A DNA stretch of 26,792 nt. Source: NBML01 sp029939535. Its GTDB lineage: Bacteria > Desulfobacterota > Desulfobacteria > Desulfobacterales > Desulfobacteraceae. The DNA is taken from NCBI GenBank assembly GCA_029939535.1, contig JAOZST010000035.1:1-26792 (forward strand). The letters are read 5' to 3'. How positions within the stretch are numbered: position 1 is the stretch's first letter; each line of letters begins with the position of its first letter. This document shows, piece after piece, positions 1-7,855 of this stretch. The notes below the pieces were generated by a model. That model was not told the origin of the DNA. It did no database searches and worked only from the letters and a program-made list of their open reading frames with translations. Made by a program: the position numbers and the translations under genes.

Positions 1-209
1 CTTTAAGATTATGGCCGTCAAATACATAAACCCATTGCCGATCCTGATATATGTATTATGCAAACGGATGTGAGGGCGGGTTACACTCGCTAGCGCATAA
101 ACCTGTAGTGATTGACTTTATCAATCTGATCTGTGGGATTATTTGTTTCTACTCGCCTTATGTTAAATAGACCAGCAGTAGAACAAGGCCAATAATTTGA
201 AGGCGTTTT

Positions 210-240
210 AAGGCAATTATATATTGTGCCTTTTTATTTT
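210..240 (+). terminator. Candidate intrinsic terminator on the plus strand
   Basis: A short inverted repeat (AAGGCA at 210-215 pairing with TGCCTT at 227-232) around an A/T loop is followed directly by a T-rich run (231-240). That is the layout of a rho-independent terminator for transcripts coming from the left on the plus strand. The stem is only about 6 bp and AT-rich in the loop, so it would be weak. On the minus strand the hairpin lies just past the end of the ATPase gene but lacks a good U-tract. No gene is recognised in bases 1-209. Confidence 0.4.
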
Positions 241-1620
241 TCAGGATTGTGTCCGGATGTCATTTAAGGCATCAGGCAATGCTTCCACCAAGTATAAAGG
301 CAAAGATAGCAGTTTGTAATTCGCAGATTCAATCCCATTCCTCGTACTTATTTGGTGTGAAACATCTTGGATGCCAGGTGGATTCAGGTCGAACCGGACG
401 GCCAGTGGTGTAGCTTTTTTCGTTACAAACTGTTGAAGAGATTTCAATGAACCACTTTTTCCTGATTTGACTTCAATTGGTATGATTAATGGACCATGGG
501 AAATAACATAATCAACTTCTGCATTAGATGTTTTAGCCTGCCGGATCCAATAATTTAATGACGGAGAAGAGGTGTGAGCTGACAAAAGATGTTGGCCGAT
601 GAACTGTTCCGCTATGGCACCTTCATTGACAAGATCGTGATCCGGAAAGGATTGAAGAAACGTCCAATCATTTCCACAGATATGATTCATCATCCCGATG
701 TCCATAAATAATAATTTATAAACTGTTTCCTTGATATCTGCATTCAAAGGAAGTCCAGAACAATGGCTGTGATAAATCCTGTGACAAATTTTTGCCTTTG
801 AGAGAAGCTCAAGGGTATCTTTAATTTTCCTTGATGGATGCTCACGAGAGATATTGCTATATTTTATTTTTTTTCCGACAATTCTTGGTATGGTTCTAAA
901 AACCCGTTGCATTAGGGCCAATTGTTGCGATCGGGCGTATTTCGAAAAATCATCCTGATAGGTTTCAGTGATTGATTGGTGAATATCTGCAACATCCCTG
1001 ATAGATCCAGTTTTACACCACACCTGTACGGCTTCAGGCATACCACCGATAAGAACATAATCTCGCTGTCTTTTTTTAAGTTTTTCATGTGCTGTTATTG
1101 GTAAAGGGGAACTCATGGAAAATTTTTCGATGTATCTGGTCAATGACGGCTCAACTGCAGTGATGAACTCGGAGAATGTCATGGGACCAAGATGTATATA
1201 CTCAATTCTCCCTACCGGCATTGAAAAAGAATGATCGGAAAGGGTAAACTCTAAAAGTGAACCTGCGGCAATGACCGGCAGTTCCTTTTTCTCTTCAAAA
1301 AAATAGCGCAGAAGCTGAAGTGCATGCGGTGTGGATTGAATCTCATCAAGGAAAAGTATAGTATCAGGGTCAGATATTGGTATTTCGCTTAGTGCTTCAA
1401 TTTCTCTTAAGGCAGCATCCATATCAAGTGTCTTGAAAATATCATCGAGAAATAAATGGCGCTCCAAGTTAATTTCAATAAGATTTTTTTTTCTTTTTTT
1501 GGCAAATTCTCTAACTAATGTGGATTTCCCAACTTGGCGCGCTCCTCTCAGTATCAAAGGTTTTCGGTTAGATTTATTGAACCAAGTTTCAAGATGGATT
1601 TCTGCAAAACGATTTAGCAT
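241..1620 (-). CDS. AAA ATPase with C-terminal DUF4143 domain
   Basis: A stand-alone P-loop ATPase of 459 residues in the AAA_14/DUF4143 family. The Walker A motif GARQVGKST sits at residues 26-34 and a Walker B-like ILFLDEIQ at about 90. The C-terminal third carries the DUF4143 signature, with EVDYV followed by IPIEVKSG, which resembles a PD-(D/E)xK nuclease fold. Families of this type are common, often mobile or accessory, and their role is not established; some occur near toxin or defence loci. The ATG at 1620 is preferred over an upstream in-frame codon at 1677 because AAGGGGG lies about 10 bases before it and the promoter -10/-35 covers 1649-1677. The gene is separated from the cell wall cluster by about 0.9 kb of AT-rich DNA and is probably independently transcribed. 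Family assignment is firm; function is unknown. Confidence 0.88.
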   Translation of the reverse strand: MLNRFAEIHLETWFNKSNRKPLILRGARQVGKSTLVREFAKKRKKNLIEINLERHLFLDDIFKTLDMDAALREIEALSEIPISDPDTILFLDEIQSTPHALQLLRYFFEEKKELPVIAAGSLLEFTLSDHSFSMPVGRIEYIHLGPMTFSEFITAVEPSLTRYIEKFSMSSPLPITAHEKLKKRQRDYVLIGGMPEAVQVWCKTGSIRDVADIHQSITETYQDDFSKYARSQQLALMQRVFRTIPRIVGKKIKYSNISREHPSRKIKDTLELLSKAKICHRIYHSHCSGLPLNADIKETVYKLLFMDIGMMNHICGNDWTFLQSFPDHDLVNEGAIAEQFIGQHLLSAHTSSPSLNYWIRQAKTSNAEVDYVISHGPLIIPIEVKSGKSGSLKSLQQFVTKKATPLAVRFDLNPPGIQDVSHQISTRNGIESANYKLLSLPLYLVEALPDALNDIRTQS

Positions 1621-1630
1621 ATAAAAAGAC

Positions 1631-1677
1631 CCCCTTATTTTTATAATTTTAATATCTAAATATTGGGGTTTTGTCAA
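1631..1677 (-). promoter_or_regulatory. Sigma70-type promoter and RBS of the AAA ATPase gene
   Basis: Read on the minus strand, a perfect -35 TTGACA (1672-1677) is followed after 17 bases by TATTAA (1649-1654), a 4/6 match to the -10 consensus. Transcription would start near 1642, just upstream of the ribosome binding site AAGGGGG (about 1631-1637) and the ATG at 1620. The spacer and -10 region contain an imperfect dyad, AATATTTAGATATT, that could be an operator, though AT-rich dyads also arise by chance. Confidence 0.65.
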
Positions 1678-2607
1678 GCTTAACTGTTTTTAGTAGGTAC
1701 ATATAAAATTGATAACTGATATTATCAAATCGGAAATAGAGTTGGTTAATTACGAGAAATTATTTGAGCAAGTTGATCATGGGATAAAGCAATGTTCTTT
1801 CCAGTGAATGCGGTTAGACCTAATAACCTTTCATCCCATGTAAGTTTTATCGGTCTATCAGAAAAACTATTATCGATTACTGTGTGAGAGTCTGTGTGTG
1901 AATAATTTGTAAATCAATTAAAATAAGAAAAAATTTAATAACTCATTTTTTTATTTTTACCAGTAATTTCATAAGCTTATATAATTATCAGGTAACATCT
2001 CAAAAACTCAGTGGTTAATTCAAAAAATTGTAAACAACTTGATTCATAAGTGATAACCCTACGATGTATGAATGCTAAGAAGTTAATATCGGAACTTCCA
2101 GAAGAAGAGATATCGCCAACAGTCATCACGGAAAACCACGGGTTTGAGGGACAGTTAAAAATAGATTTTCTAATAGCGTTTTTTTAGTGTCAAGAGAATG
2201 GAAAATATAAAAAGATAACACTTATATCGGTCTCTCCTGAATTTAACCGTTCAATAAATCTTTAAAAAGATGAGAAATGAAAAATAACTGGGATATGCTT
2301 CTTTTTCTGCATTTGTTGAATCAATTGACGGTATTTCATTAAATGAAACAAGCACGATCTGCAACTTTAAATCTGATATACACATCAAAAATAGACCACA
2401 CACACATCAAAAAATAAAAAAAGAGAATGATCGTTCTTCTCAATATAGAACAATCCTTAGAAAAAAGAATGGAGAATTTTACCAAAAGAATATTTGGTCT
2501 CGATATTTGATCAGTCGAAGAAGTTAGAACCATCCACAAAGGAAAAATTAGTAGAAGATATTTTAAATATTAAGACTTTATCTATTCATACGTCCACGTT
2601 CTGAGGT
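1678..2607. other. AT-rich intergenic stretch with no convincing gene
   Basis: About 930 bases between the dcw-distal radical SAM gene and the ATPase gene. It is clearly richer in A and T than its surroundings. On the plus strand there are short coding-like frames broken by stops and frame changes: a 39-codon frame at 2068-2187 without a ribosome binding site, an open frame running to about 2528, and another from about 2460 to 2603. I recognise no domain in them. They could be the remains of a decayed accessory gene or element, or just chance. No clear terminator for the dcw transcript was found here. Confidence 0.5.
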
Positions 2608-4410
2608 TCAGGCATTTATACAGATCTGGCAGGCGCTGCATTCCTTCATGGGGCATGCAGGTGATTTTTTTTTCTGCCCGGCTTTTTCAAATTCTTTCGC
2701 AAGAAATTCATCGTTTATCCTATGTTCCAGTATGTCCCAGGGAAGGGGGGGGGCATCACAGGTTGCCGTTGAAATGGATTTTTCCTGGTACATTACCCTG
2801 TCACAATACTTTTTGTTCATTTTCATGGCCCGGGTCCATCCGTATTGGGCTGCAGCTTCAATGACATTAGATGCATACCTGTCTCCCAGAGAGAAAAGGG
2901 CATTTCGTTTAGCCTCTCGCAGGGATTCAAAATTCAATTTAATATTGGCTGTTTTTTTCAGGCCCTGTTGTATGATGGCAACCCTTCGTTTTAGATCGGC
3001 TTCCAGAGCCATGGCACACCATTGAAATGGAGTGCAGGGCTTGGGAATAAACGGGTTGATGCTCAGGGTAATGGTGCCGATTTTTTTCTTTTTCCTTGAG
3101 GCTTCCAGAAACACCTCTTTTATTGCCAGGGTCAGCGATACGATATCCTGGACATCCTGGTCGTTTTCAAATGGAAGTCCTATCATAAAATAGAGCTTCA
3201 GGTTGATAATTCCTTTGTTCACAAGCCTTTTTACTGCATGCGTAATTTCCCTGCCCGTGATTTTTTTATTGATGATATCTCTCATTCGTTGGGACCCGGC
3301 TTCCGGGGCAATGGTTGCAGTTTTAACCCCTGAGTCTGCCAGGGTCTGAATAATCTGGTCACTGAGTTTGTCTGCCCGGAGGGATGAAAAGGAAATTTTC
3401 AGATTCTGATCCCTGGCATATCGGCAGATGGCCTGGATGCCTGGATGGTCGAGAACTGCTGAGCTGACCAGGCCTATTTTATCGGTTTTTTGACCTGCTT
3501 CATCTATGGCCTGGTACAGGGTCTTCAATGGATAGATTCTGGGGGGGCGGTAGATAAATCCGGCTGTACAGAATCTGCATCCATGGGGACAGCCTTTAAG
3601 GGTTTCAATTAAGAAGGTTTTTTTAAAAGCAGTATTGGAGGTCATAATGGTGGTGGTTGTTTTTACCTGTTCAAGAGTATTAAGGTATTGCACCTGAATT
3701 TTATCCTGGGAGTATTCTTTGGATGGCGGGTCATTTGTCGGTGGAAGTGAGGAAGGGGTCTGGGTATTGGCTTCAGTGGCATAGAGAAAGGGCAGGTGGT
3801 TGGCTGGTACATAGGCGCCTGGGAGATCTGCTTCAATAGTTGTGAGTAATGCTGCCTTGTCTTTGGTTTTTTGGAATTCTTTAAAAAAAGGGTCAAGCAG
3901 GCATTCTGCTTCCCCGAGCAGAAAAAGATCCATGAAAGGGGCAACGGGCTCCGGATTTAAAAAACAGGCAACTCCCCCTGCGATCACCAAGGGGTGGATG
4001 TGGCCTCTATTGGATGATCCCAGGGGGATGCCTGTTTCTTTCATGAGGCGAACAATATTTATGAAATCATTCTCAAATGAAATTGAGAACATGATAATGT
4101 CAAATCTATCAAGGTGTAAACCAGTTTCAAGACTTTTGACCTTCCTGATTTTCTGCCCATGATCCGGTAAAAAGACTCGTTCGCAGGCAATTGCTTTATT
4201 CTGGTTTGCCAACCGGTATACCGTCTGGAATCCAAGACTTGACATTCCGGCCTTGTAAGTGTTGGGATAGACAAGGGCTGTTTTTATCAGCTTTTTGCCA
4301 TGTTTGACAATGGCCCCTTGCTCATCAGGTCCATATTCACCAGTCCCATATTTACTGGGCCCATATCTATTCGGTCTTTGTTTCCTGGACGGCTTGAACC
4401 GTTTTTTCAT
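2608..4410 (-). CDS. B12-binding-type radical SAM protein (TIGR03960-like)
   Basis: A 600-residue radical SAM enzyme. An N-terminal cobalamin-binding-like half (about residues 40-200, with YPNTYKAGMSSLGFQ) precedes a radical SAM core with the [4Fe-4S] ligand motif CPHGCRFC (C274, C278, C281). The C-terminus carries four more cysteines (C586, C591, C594, C597) that could bind a second cluster. It resembles the family of uncharacterised radical SAM proteins that is often fused to a DUF2344 domain; no DUF2344 domain is seen here. The substrate is unknown. The ATG at 4410 is three bases after the ftsZ stop, so the gene is probably co-transcribed as the last member of the dcw operon, although its ribosome binding site is weak. 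Residues 15-29 are three copies of a Tyr-Gly pentapeptide repeat. Confidence 0.88.
   Translation of the reverse strand: MKKRFKPSRKQRPNRYGPSKYGTGEYGPDEQGAIVKHGKKLIKTALVYPNTYKAGMSSLGFQTVYRLANQNKAIACERVFLPDHGQKIRKVKSLETGLHLDRFDIIMFSISFENDFINIVRLMKETGIPLGSSNRGHIHPLVIAGGVACFLNPEPVAPFMDLFLLGEAECLLDPFFKEFQKTKDKAALLTTIEADLPGAYVPANHLPFLYATEANTQTPSSLPPTNDPPSKEYSQDKIQVQYLNTLEQVKTTTTIMTSNTAFKKTFLIETLKGCPHGCRFCTAGFIYRPPRIYPLKTLYQAIDEAGQKTDKIGLVSSAVLDHPGIQAICRYARDQNLKISFSSLRADKLSDQIIQTLADSGVKTATIAPEAGSQRMRDIINKKITGREITHAVKRLVNKGIINLKLYFMIGLPFENDQDVQDIVSLTLAIKEVFLEASRKKKKIGTITLSINPFIPKPCTPFQWCAMALEADLKRRVAIIQQGLKKTANIKLNFESLREAKRNALFSLGDRYASNVIEAAAQYGWTRAMKMNKKYCDRVMYQEKSISTATCDAPPLPWDILEHRINDEFLAKEFEKAGQKKKSPACPMKECSACQICINA
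2745..2753 (-). repeat. C9 homopolymer inside the radical SAM gene
   Basis: Nine consecutive G on the plus strand give nine C in the coding strand, encoding part of A-P-P-L-P. Slippage by one base would remove the last 50 or so residues, including the C-terminal cysteine cluster. A shorter run of seven lies in the same gene at 3541-3547. Confidence 0.8.
4328..4372 (-). repeat. Three 15-bp tandem repeats at the start of the radical SAM gene
   Basis: Three adjacent 15-bp units (4328-4342, 4343-4357, 4358-4372) share a CCATAT core on the plus strand. They encode three pentapeptides of the form x-Y-G-[PT]-x. The repeat is in frame and sits before the conserved domains, so copy-number change should be tolerated. 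Confidence 0.85.
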
Positions 4411-4413
4411 CTA

Positions 4414-5733
4414 TTAATCAGCTTTTCTTCTCAAAAATGTGGGTACCTCCAGATCATTGTGATCAAATGCCATTGTGTTGTAATCGTTGACCATATTTCC
4501 ATCACCCACAGCCCGTTTCTGGGTTACCCGGACTGGATTGTCAAACTCATTCCAGTTGGCAAGTTCTTCCTGGGTGGGGGTTCTCACTTGTCCCCGGGCA
4601 ATGGGTTCCTGGGATTTTGAAGCGCTAGTGGGCTGGGACTGCTCCATTGCTGCTGCATAGGCAGGCTGGGAATAAACCGGCTGGGGAATGGGCTGATTGG
4701 TTGGCTGGACCATTGCCTGGGCAGCTACCTGGGATTTAGGATCCAATCGGTGCATATTTTCTGCCAGCTCGGGTTCTTCCATGCCTATGCCAGTGGCAAT
4801 TACAGTAATTCTCATTTCATCTCCAAGCTCTTCATCAAAGGTCTGGCCCCAGATAATATCGGCATCATCACCCACTTCCTGGTGGATGCGGTCGGAAGCC
4901 TCGGTCATTTCGTCCAGGGTCAGGTCTGAACTGGAGGTGATGTTCATGAGAACTCCTTTGGCTCCTGAAATGGAAATATCTTCCAGCAGAGGATGGGAGA
5001 TTGCTTTTTCAGCAGCTTCTGTTGCACGGTTTTCCCCCGAGGCAATACCAATGCCCATGAGTGCTTTACCAGCTTTCTGCATTGTGGTTTTTACATCGGC
5101 AAAGTCCAGGTTGACATGGCCTGGCATCATGATCAGGTCTGTTATTCCTTTTACGGAATGGTGAAGAATTTCATCGGCCTTTATAAACATATCCACCATT
5201 CTGGCGCCTTTAGGAGCAATGCCCCTGAGCCTGTCATTGGGAATGGTGATGACAGTGTCTGTAATGCCGTGGAGTTTGTCAAGGCCGTCCAGGGCCTGAC
5301 GTTCCCGTTTTTTACCTTCAAAGGAAAAGGGTTTGGAGGCAACGGCTACGGTTAAAATTTCCAGGTCCTTGCATATTTCAGCAATAATAGGGGCTGCACC
5401 TGTACCGGTTCCACCGCCAAATCCTGCAGTGATAAAAACCATGTGGCTGTCTTCCAGAGCATCCCTGATTTCATCCATGCTTTCCACTGCTGCCTCCCGG
5501 CCTTTGTTGGGGTCTGCTCCGGCCCCAAGACCCTGGGTCAGATTTTTTCCCAGCTGGATTTTTATCTCTGCCTTGGATAATTCAAGGGCCTGGGCATCGG
5601 TATTGGCAACAATGAATTTTACGCCCTTGAGTTTAGCATCAATCATGTTGTTTACTGCATTACCTCCTGCACCACCAACACCGATAACCTTGATTTTTGC
5701 CGAGTTGTTGTTTTCCACATAAGAAAAAGTCAT
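4414..5733 (-). CDS. ftsZ: Cell division protein FtsZ
   Basis: The tubulin-like GTPase that polymerises into the Z-ring at mid-cell and recruits the divisome. It has 439 residues. The nucleotide-binding GGAGGNAVNNM lies near residues 20-30 and the tubulin signature GGGTGTG at 106-112. A Gln/Pro-rich variable linker follows (about 330-425), and the conserved C-terminal peptide LEVPTFLRR, which binds FtsA and other tethers, ends the protein. The ATG at 5733 is chosen over an in-frame GTG at 5739 because the GTG falls inside the strong ribosome binding site (GGGAGGT, 5 bases before the ATG). The gene follows ftsA by 17 bases and precedes the radical SAM gene by 3. The identification is certain. 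Confidence 0.98.
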   Translation of the reverse strand: MTFSYVENNNSAKIKVIGVGGAGGNAVNNMIDAKLKGVKFIVANTDAQALELSKAEIKIQLGKNLTQGLGAGADPNKGREAAVESMDEIRDALEDSHMVFITAGFGGGTGTGAAPIIAEICKDLEILTVAVASKPFSFEGKKRERQALDGLDKLHGITDTVITIPNDRLRGIAPKGARMVDMFIKADEILHHSVKGITDLIMMPGHVNLDFADVKTTMQKAGKALMGIGIASGENRATEAAEKAISHPLLEDISISGAKGVLMNITSSSDLTLDEMTEASDRIHQEVGDDADIIWGQTFDEELGDEMRITVIATGIGMEEPELAENMHRLDPKSQVAAQAMVQPTNQPIPQPVYSQPAYAAAMEQSQPTSASKSQEPIARGQVRTPTQEELANWNEFDNPVRVTQKRAVGDGNMVNDYNTMAFDHNDLEVPTFLRRKAD

Positions 5734-5750
5734 ACCCACCTCCCTAAGAG

Positions 5751-6977
5751 TTATATAATATTTTTAAACCATTGTTTCATTCGTGTTAAAATGCTGCTTA
5801 AACCTTGTGTGTTTGTGTCCTTAAAATCAATTTTACAGCTGGCATTGCTGCCGAAAATTACAAGACCCACCCCTGTTGCATAGGCTGGATTCTTCACAAT
5901 ATCCTTTAGTCCCCCTACTTTATTGGGTTCACCAATTCTGACGGGTACGTTAAAAACTGTTTCAGCAATTTCAGAGATTCCGTCCATCACTACGCTGCCG
6001 CCGGTAAGTACAAAACCTGCCGGGAATGAATTTTCAAGGCCGTTGGAAAACAGTTCTTTTTTCAATAGAGAAAAAATTTCTTCCACCCTGGGTTCAAGAA
6101 TTTCTGCCAGAATTCCCTTGGACAGTTTTTTGGGTGCCCTGCCACCCACGGCAGGTACCTCAATGGTGGACCCGGCCTTAACATTCTGGGGAACACAGGT
6201 TCCATGTTCTATTTTGATTTTTTCCGCTTCAGGCAGGGGAGTTCTGAGCCCTATGGAAATATCATTGGTCAGGTTGTGGCCGCCAACGGTAAGTTCATAG
6301 ATAAATTTAACATTATTATCCTTAAACAGTGCAAGATCAGTAGTCCCCCCGCCCATATCCGCCAGTACGCAGCCTAGTTCCTTTTCTTCATTGGTGAGCA
6401 CAGCCTGCCCGGAAGCCAGGGATTCAAGGACAATGTCACATACTTCAAGGCCTGCCTTGTTGCAGCATTTTACAATATTTCTTGCCGAGGAAACTGCACC
6501 GGTGACAATGTGTATTTTTGCTTCAAGCCTGATGGCAGTCATGCCCACTGGATTTTGAATGGACTCCATGTCATCCACAATGAATTCCTGGGGAATAACG
6601 TGGAGGATTTCTCGATCTGTGGGGATGGCAACTGCTTTTGCAGCATCGATTACCCTTTCCACATCGTTTTCCATTATTTCCCGTCCCTTGATGGCAATTA
6701 TGCCATGGCTGTTAAAACCTTTGACATGGTTTCCGGCAATCCCAACATAAACAGATGAAATATCGCAGCCAGCCATTAGTTCGGCTTCTTCGATTGCTTT
6801 TCGTATGGAGTCAACCGTGGACTCTATGTTCACCACAGATCCCTTGCGAAGACCTGTGGACGGATGGGAGCCCACGCCGATGATGTTTATTTCATCATCC
6901 ATCATCTCCCCTACAACCGCAGTGATTTTGGTTGTTCCGATGTCCAGACCTACGATTATATTTTCAGTTCCCTGCAA
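5751..6977 (-). CDS. ftsA: Cell division protein FtsA
   Basis: The actin-like ATPase that tethers FtsZ filaments to the membrane and recruits later divisome proteins. At 408 residues it has the usual length. Actin/Hsp70-fold phosphate motifs are visible: GLDIGTTK near residue 10, DMGGGTTDLA near 210 and LTGGSVVMDGI near 330. The final residues (LTRMKQWFKNII) fit the C-terminal amphipathic membrane helix. The start is a TTG at 6977, supported by a GGGGG ribosome binding site seven bases upstream; no better ATG or GTG is present. It lies 2 bases after the ftsQ stop, and the ribosome binding site falls inside the end of ftsQ, which points to translational coupling. Confidence 0.97.
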   Translation of the reverse strand: MQGTENIIVGLDIGTTKITAVVGEMMDDEINIIGVGSHPSTGLRKGSVVNIESTVDSIRKAIEEAELMAGCDISSVYVGIAGNHVKGFNSHGIIAIKGREIMENDVERVIDAAKAVAIPTDREILHVIPQEFIVDDMESIQNPVGMTAIRLEAKIHIVTGAVSSARNIVKCCNKAGLEVCDIVLESLASGQAVLTNEEKELGCVLADMGGGTTDLALFKDNNVKFIYELTVGGHNLTNDISIGLRTPLPEAEKIKIEHGTCVPQNVKAGSTIEVPAVGGRAPKKLSKGILAEILEPRVEEIFSLLKKELFSNGLENSFPAGFVLTGGSVVMDGISEIAETVFNVPVRIGEPNKVGGLKDIVKNPAYATGVGLVIFGSNASCKIDFKDTNTQGLSSILTRMKQWFKNII

Positions 6978-6979
6978 AA

Positions 6980-7855
6980 TTAAACCCCCTTTTCTAGATT
7001 GTTGTGCAGAGCATCATTATCTTTTATTTTGACAAATACTTTTTCAACATCAAAAAGATCCATGGCGCTGATGGTTTTATCGGGAAAATTTTTATCTATA
7101 TAGGTGCTGATTTTTTCTGCCTTTTTCTGTTTTTCTTCGAATCGGTTAAAACCCAGTTTTATGGGTATGATATCCTGGATACTTATTGGATTTCCATTGT
7201 AGATATTTTTTGTTTCTATTGTGATCCCTGTATTTTCGTCCCCCATGATTCTTGAGACATGGCCAAATCCCCGGATCTTCAGAAAATCCATTATTGAGTT
7301 GAATAATGGCCCATCAAAGAGATAGTGACTGTCCACACAGGTGATGTCCACCCCGGATATGACTGGCAGAAAATTGAGGCGATCCATTTTGGGGTCATAC
7401 TCTTTAAAGGGTTGTCCCTGGGTATTGATGATAATATCTGCAAGGTTTTCTATATTCACAATGGCCAGGGGCTCATGTTCAACAATCTCCACTACAAGGG
7501 TTGAAAAAAGAGAACGTTTGACGGTCGCCTCTGCAATCCACGGATGATTGCTGATTTTTTTTTCAATGACAGTCGTATTGATTTTAAACAGATTTGCTGG
7601 TTCTGCCAGTCCTGCAAGTTGTAATAACTCATTTTTCATAAGCCTTCTATTTCCTGAAATATCAATCTTTTCTATGGAGAAAAATGGACTCTGAGTAATT
7701 GCATCATTGCCCCAGATTGCTCCAAGACTCATAAGGATAAACAGGAAAAAGCCCAGAAGATATTTCATGCCCGATTTTCCAGAAATCCTGGTGTTTTTTT
7801 TCCGGGGGCTGCCAGGTTCTGGTTTGTACCTGTTCTGTTTGTTGTTTTTATTCAC
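6980..7855 (-). CDS. ftsQ: Cell division protein FtsQ (POTRA domain)
   Basis: A bitopic divisome protein that links the FtsL/FtsB layer to FtsA-FtsZ and to septal synthesis. The cytoplasmic N-terminus is rich in Lys, Arg and Asn, followed by a single membrane helix (about residues 31-52). A POTRA domain begins at FFSIEKIDISGNRRL and leads into the FtsQ beta domain. The likely start is GTG at 7855, five bases after AAAGGT; an in-frame TTG one codon earlier is too close to that site. The start overlaps the murB stop by 8 bases. The length of 291 residues is typical. In many proteobacteria ddl lies between murB and ftsQ; here it is absent. Confidence 0.92.
   Translation of the reverse strand: MNKNNKQNRYKPEPGSPRKKNTRISGKSGMKYLLGFFLFILMSLGAIWGNDAITQSPFFSIEKIDISGNRRLMKNELLQLAGLAEPANLFKINTTVIEKKISNHPWIAEATVKRSLFSTLVVEIVEHEPLAIVNIENLADIIINTQGQPFKEYDPKMDRLNFLPVISGVDITCVDSHYLFDGPLFNSIMDFLKIRGFGHVSRIMGDENTGITIETKNIYNGNPISIQDIIPIKLGFNRFEEKQKKAEKISTYIDKNFPDKTISAMDLFDVEKVFVKIKDNDALHNNLEKGV

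Noticed and set aside
1..209. A gene fragment at the left edge
   Set aside because: All frames are short and interrupted by stops; nothing recognisable is encoded.
2068..2187. Possible N-terminal fragment of a transposase
   Set aside because: The 39-residue frame has a vague likeness to IS4-type N-termini, but there is no DDE motif, no terminal inverted repeats and no target duplication, so I do not call a mobile element.
2339..2539. A 66-codon minus-strand open frame in the AT-rich gap
   Set aside because: It has a weak start context, no ribosome binding site and no recognisable domain; the region looks non-coding or decayed.
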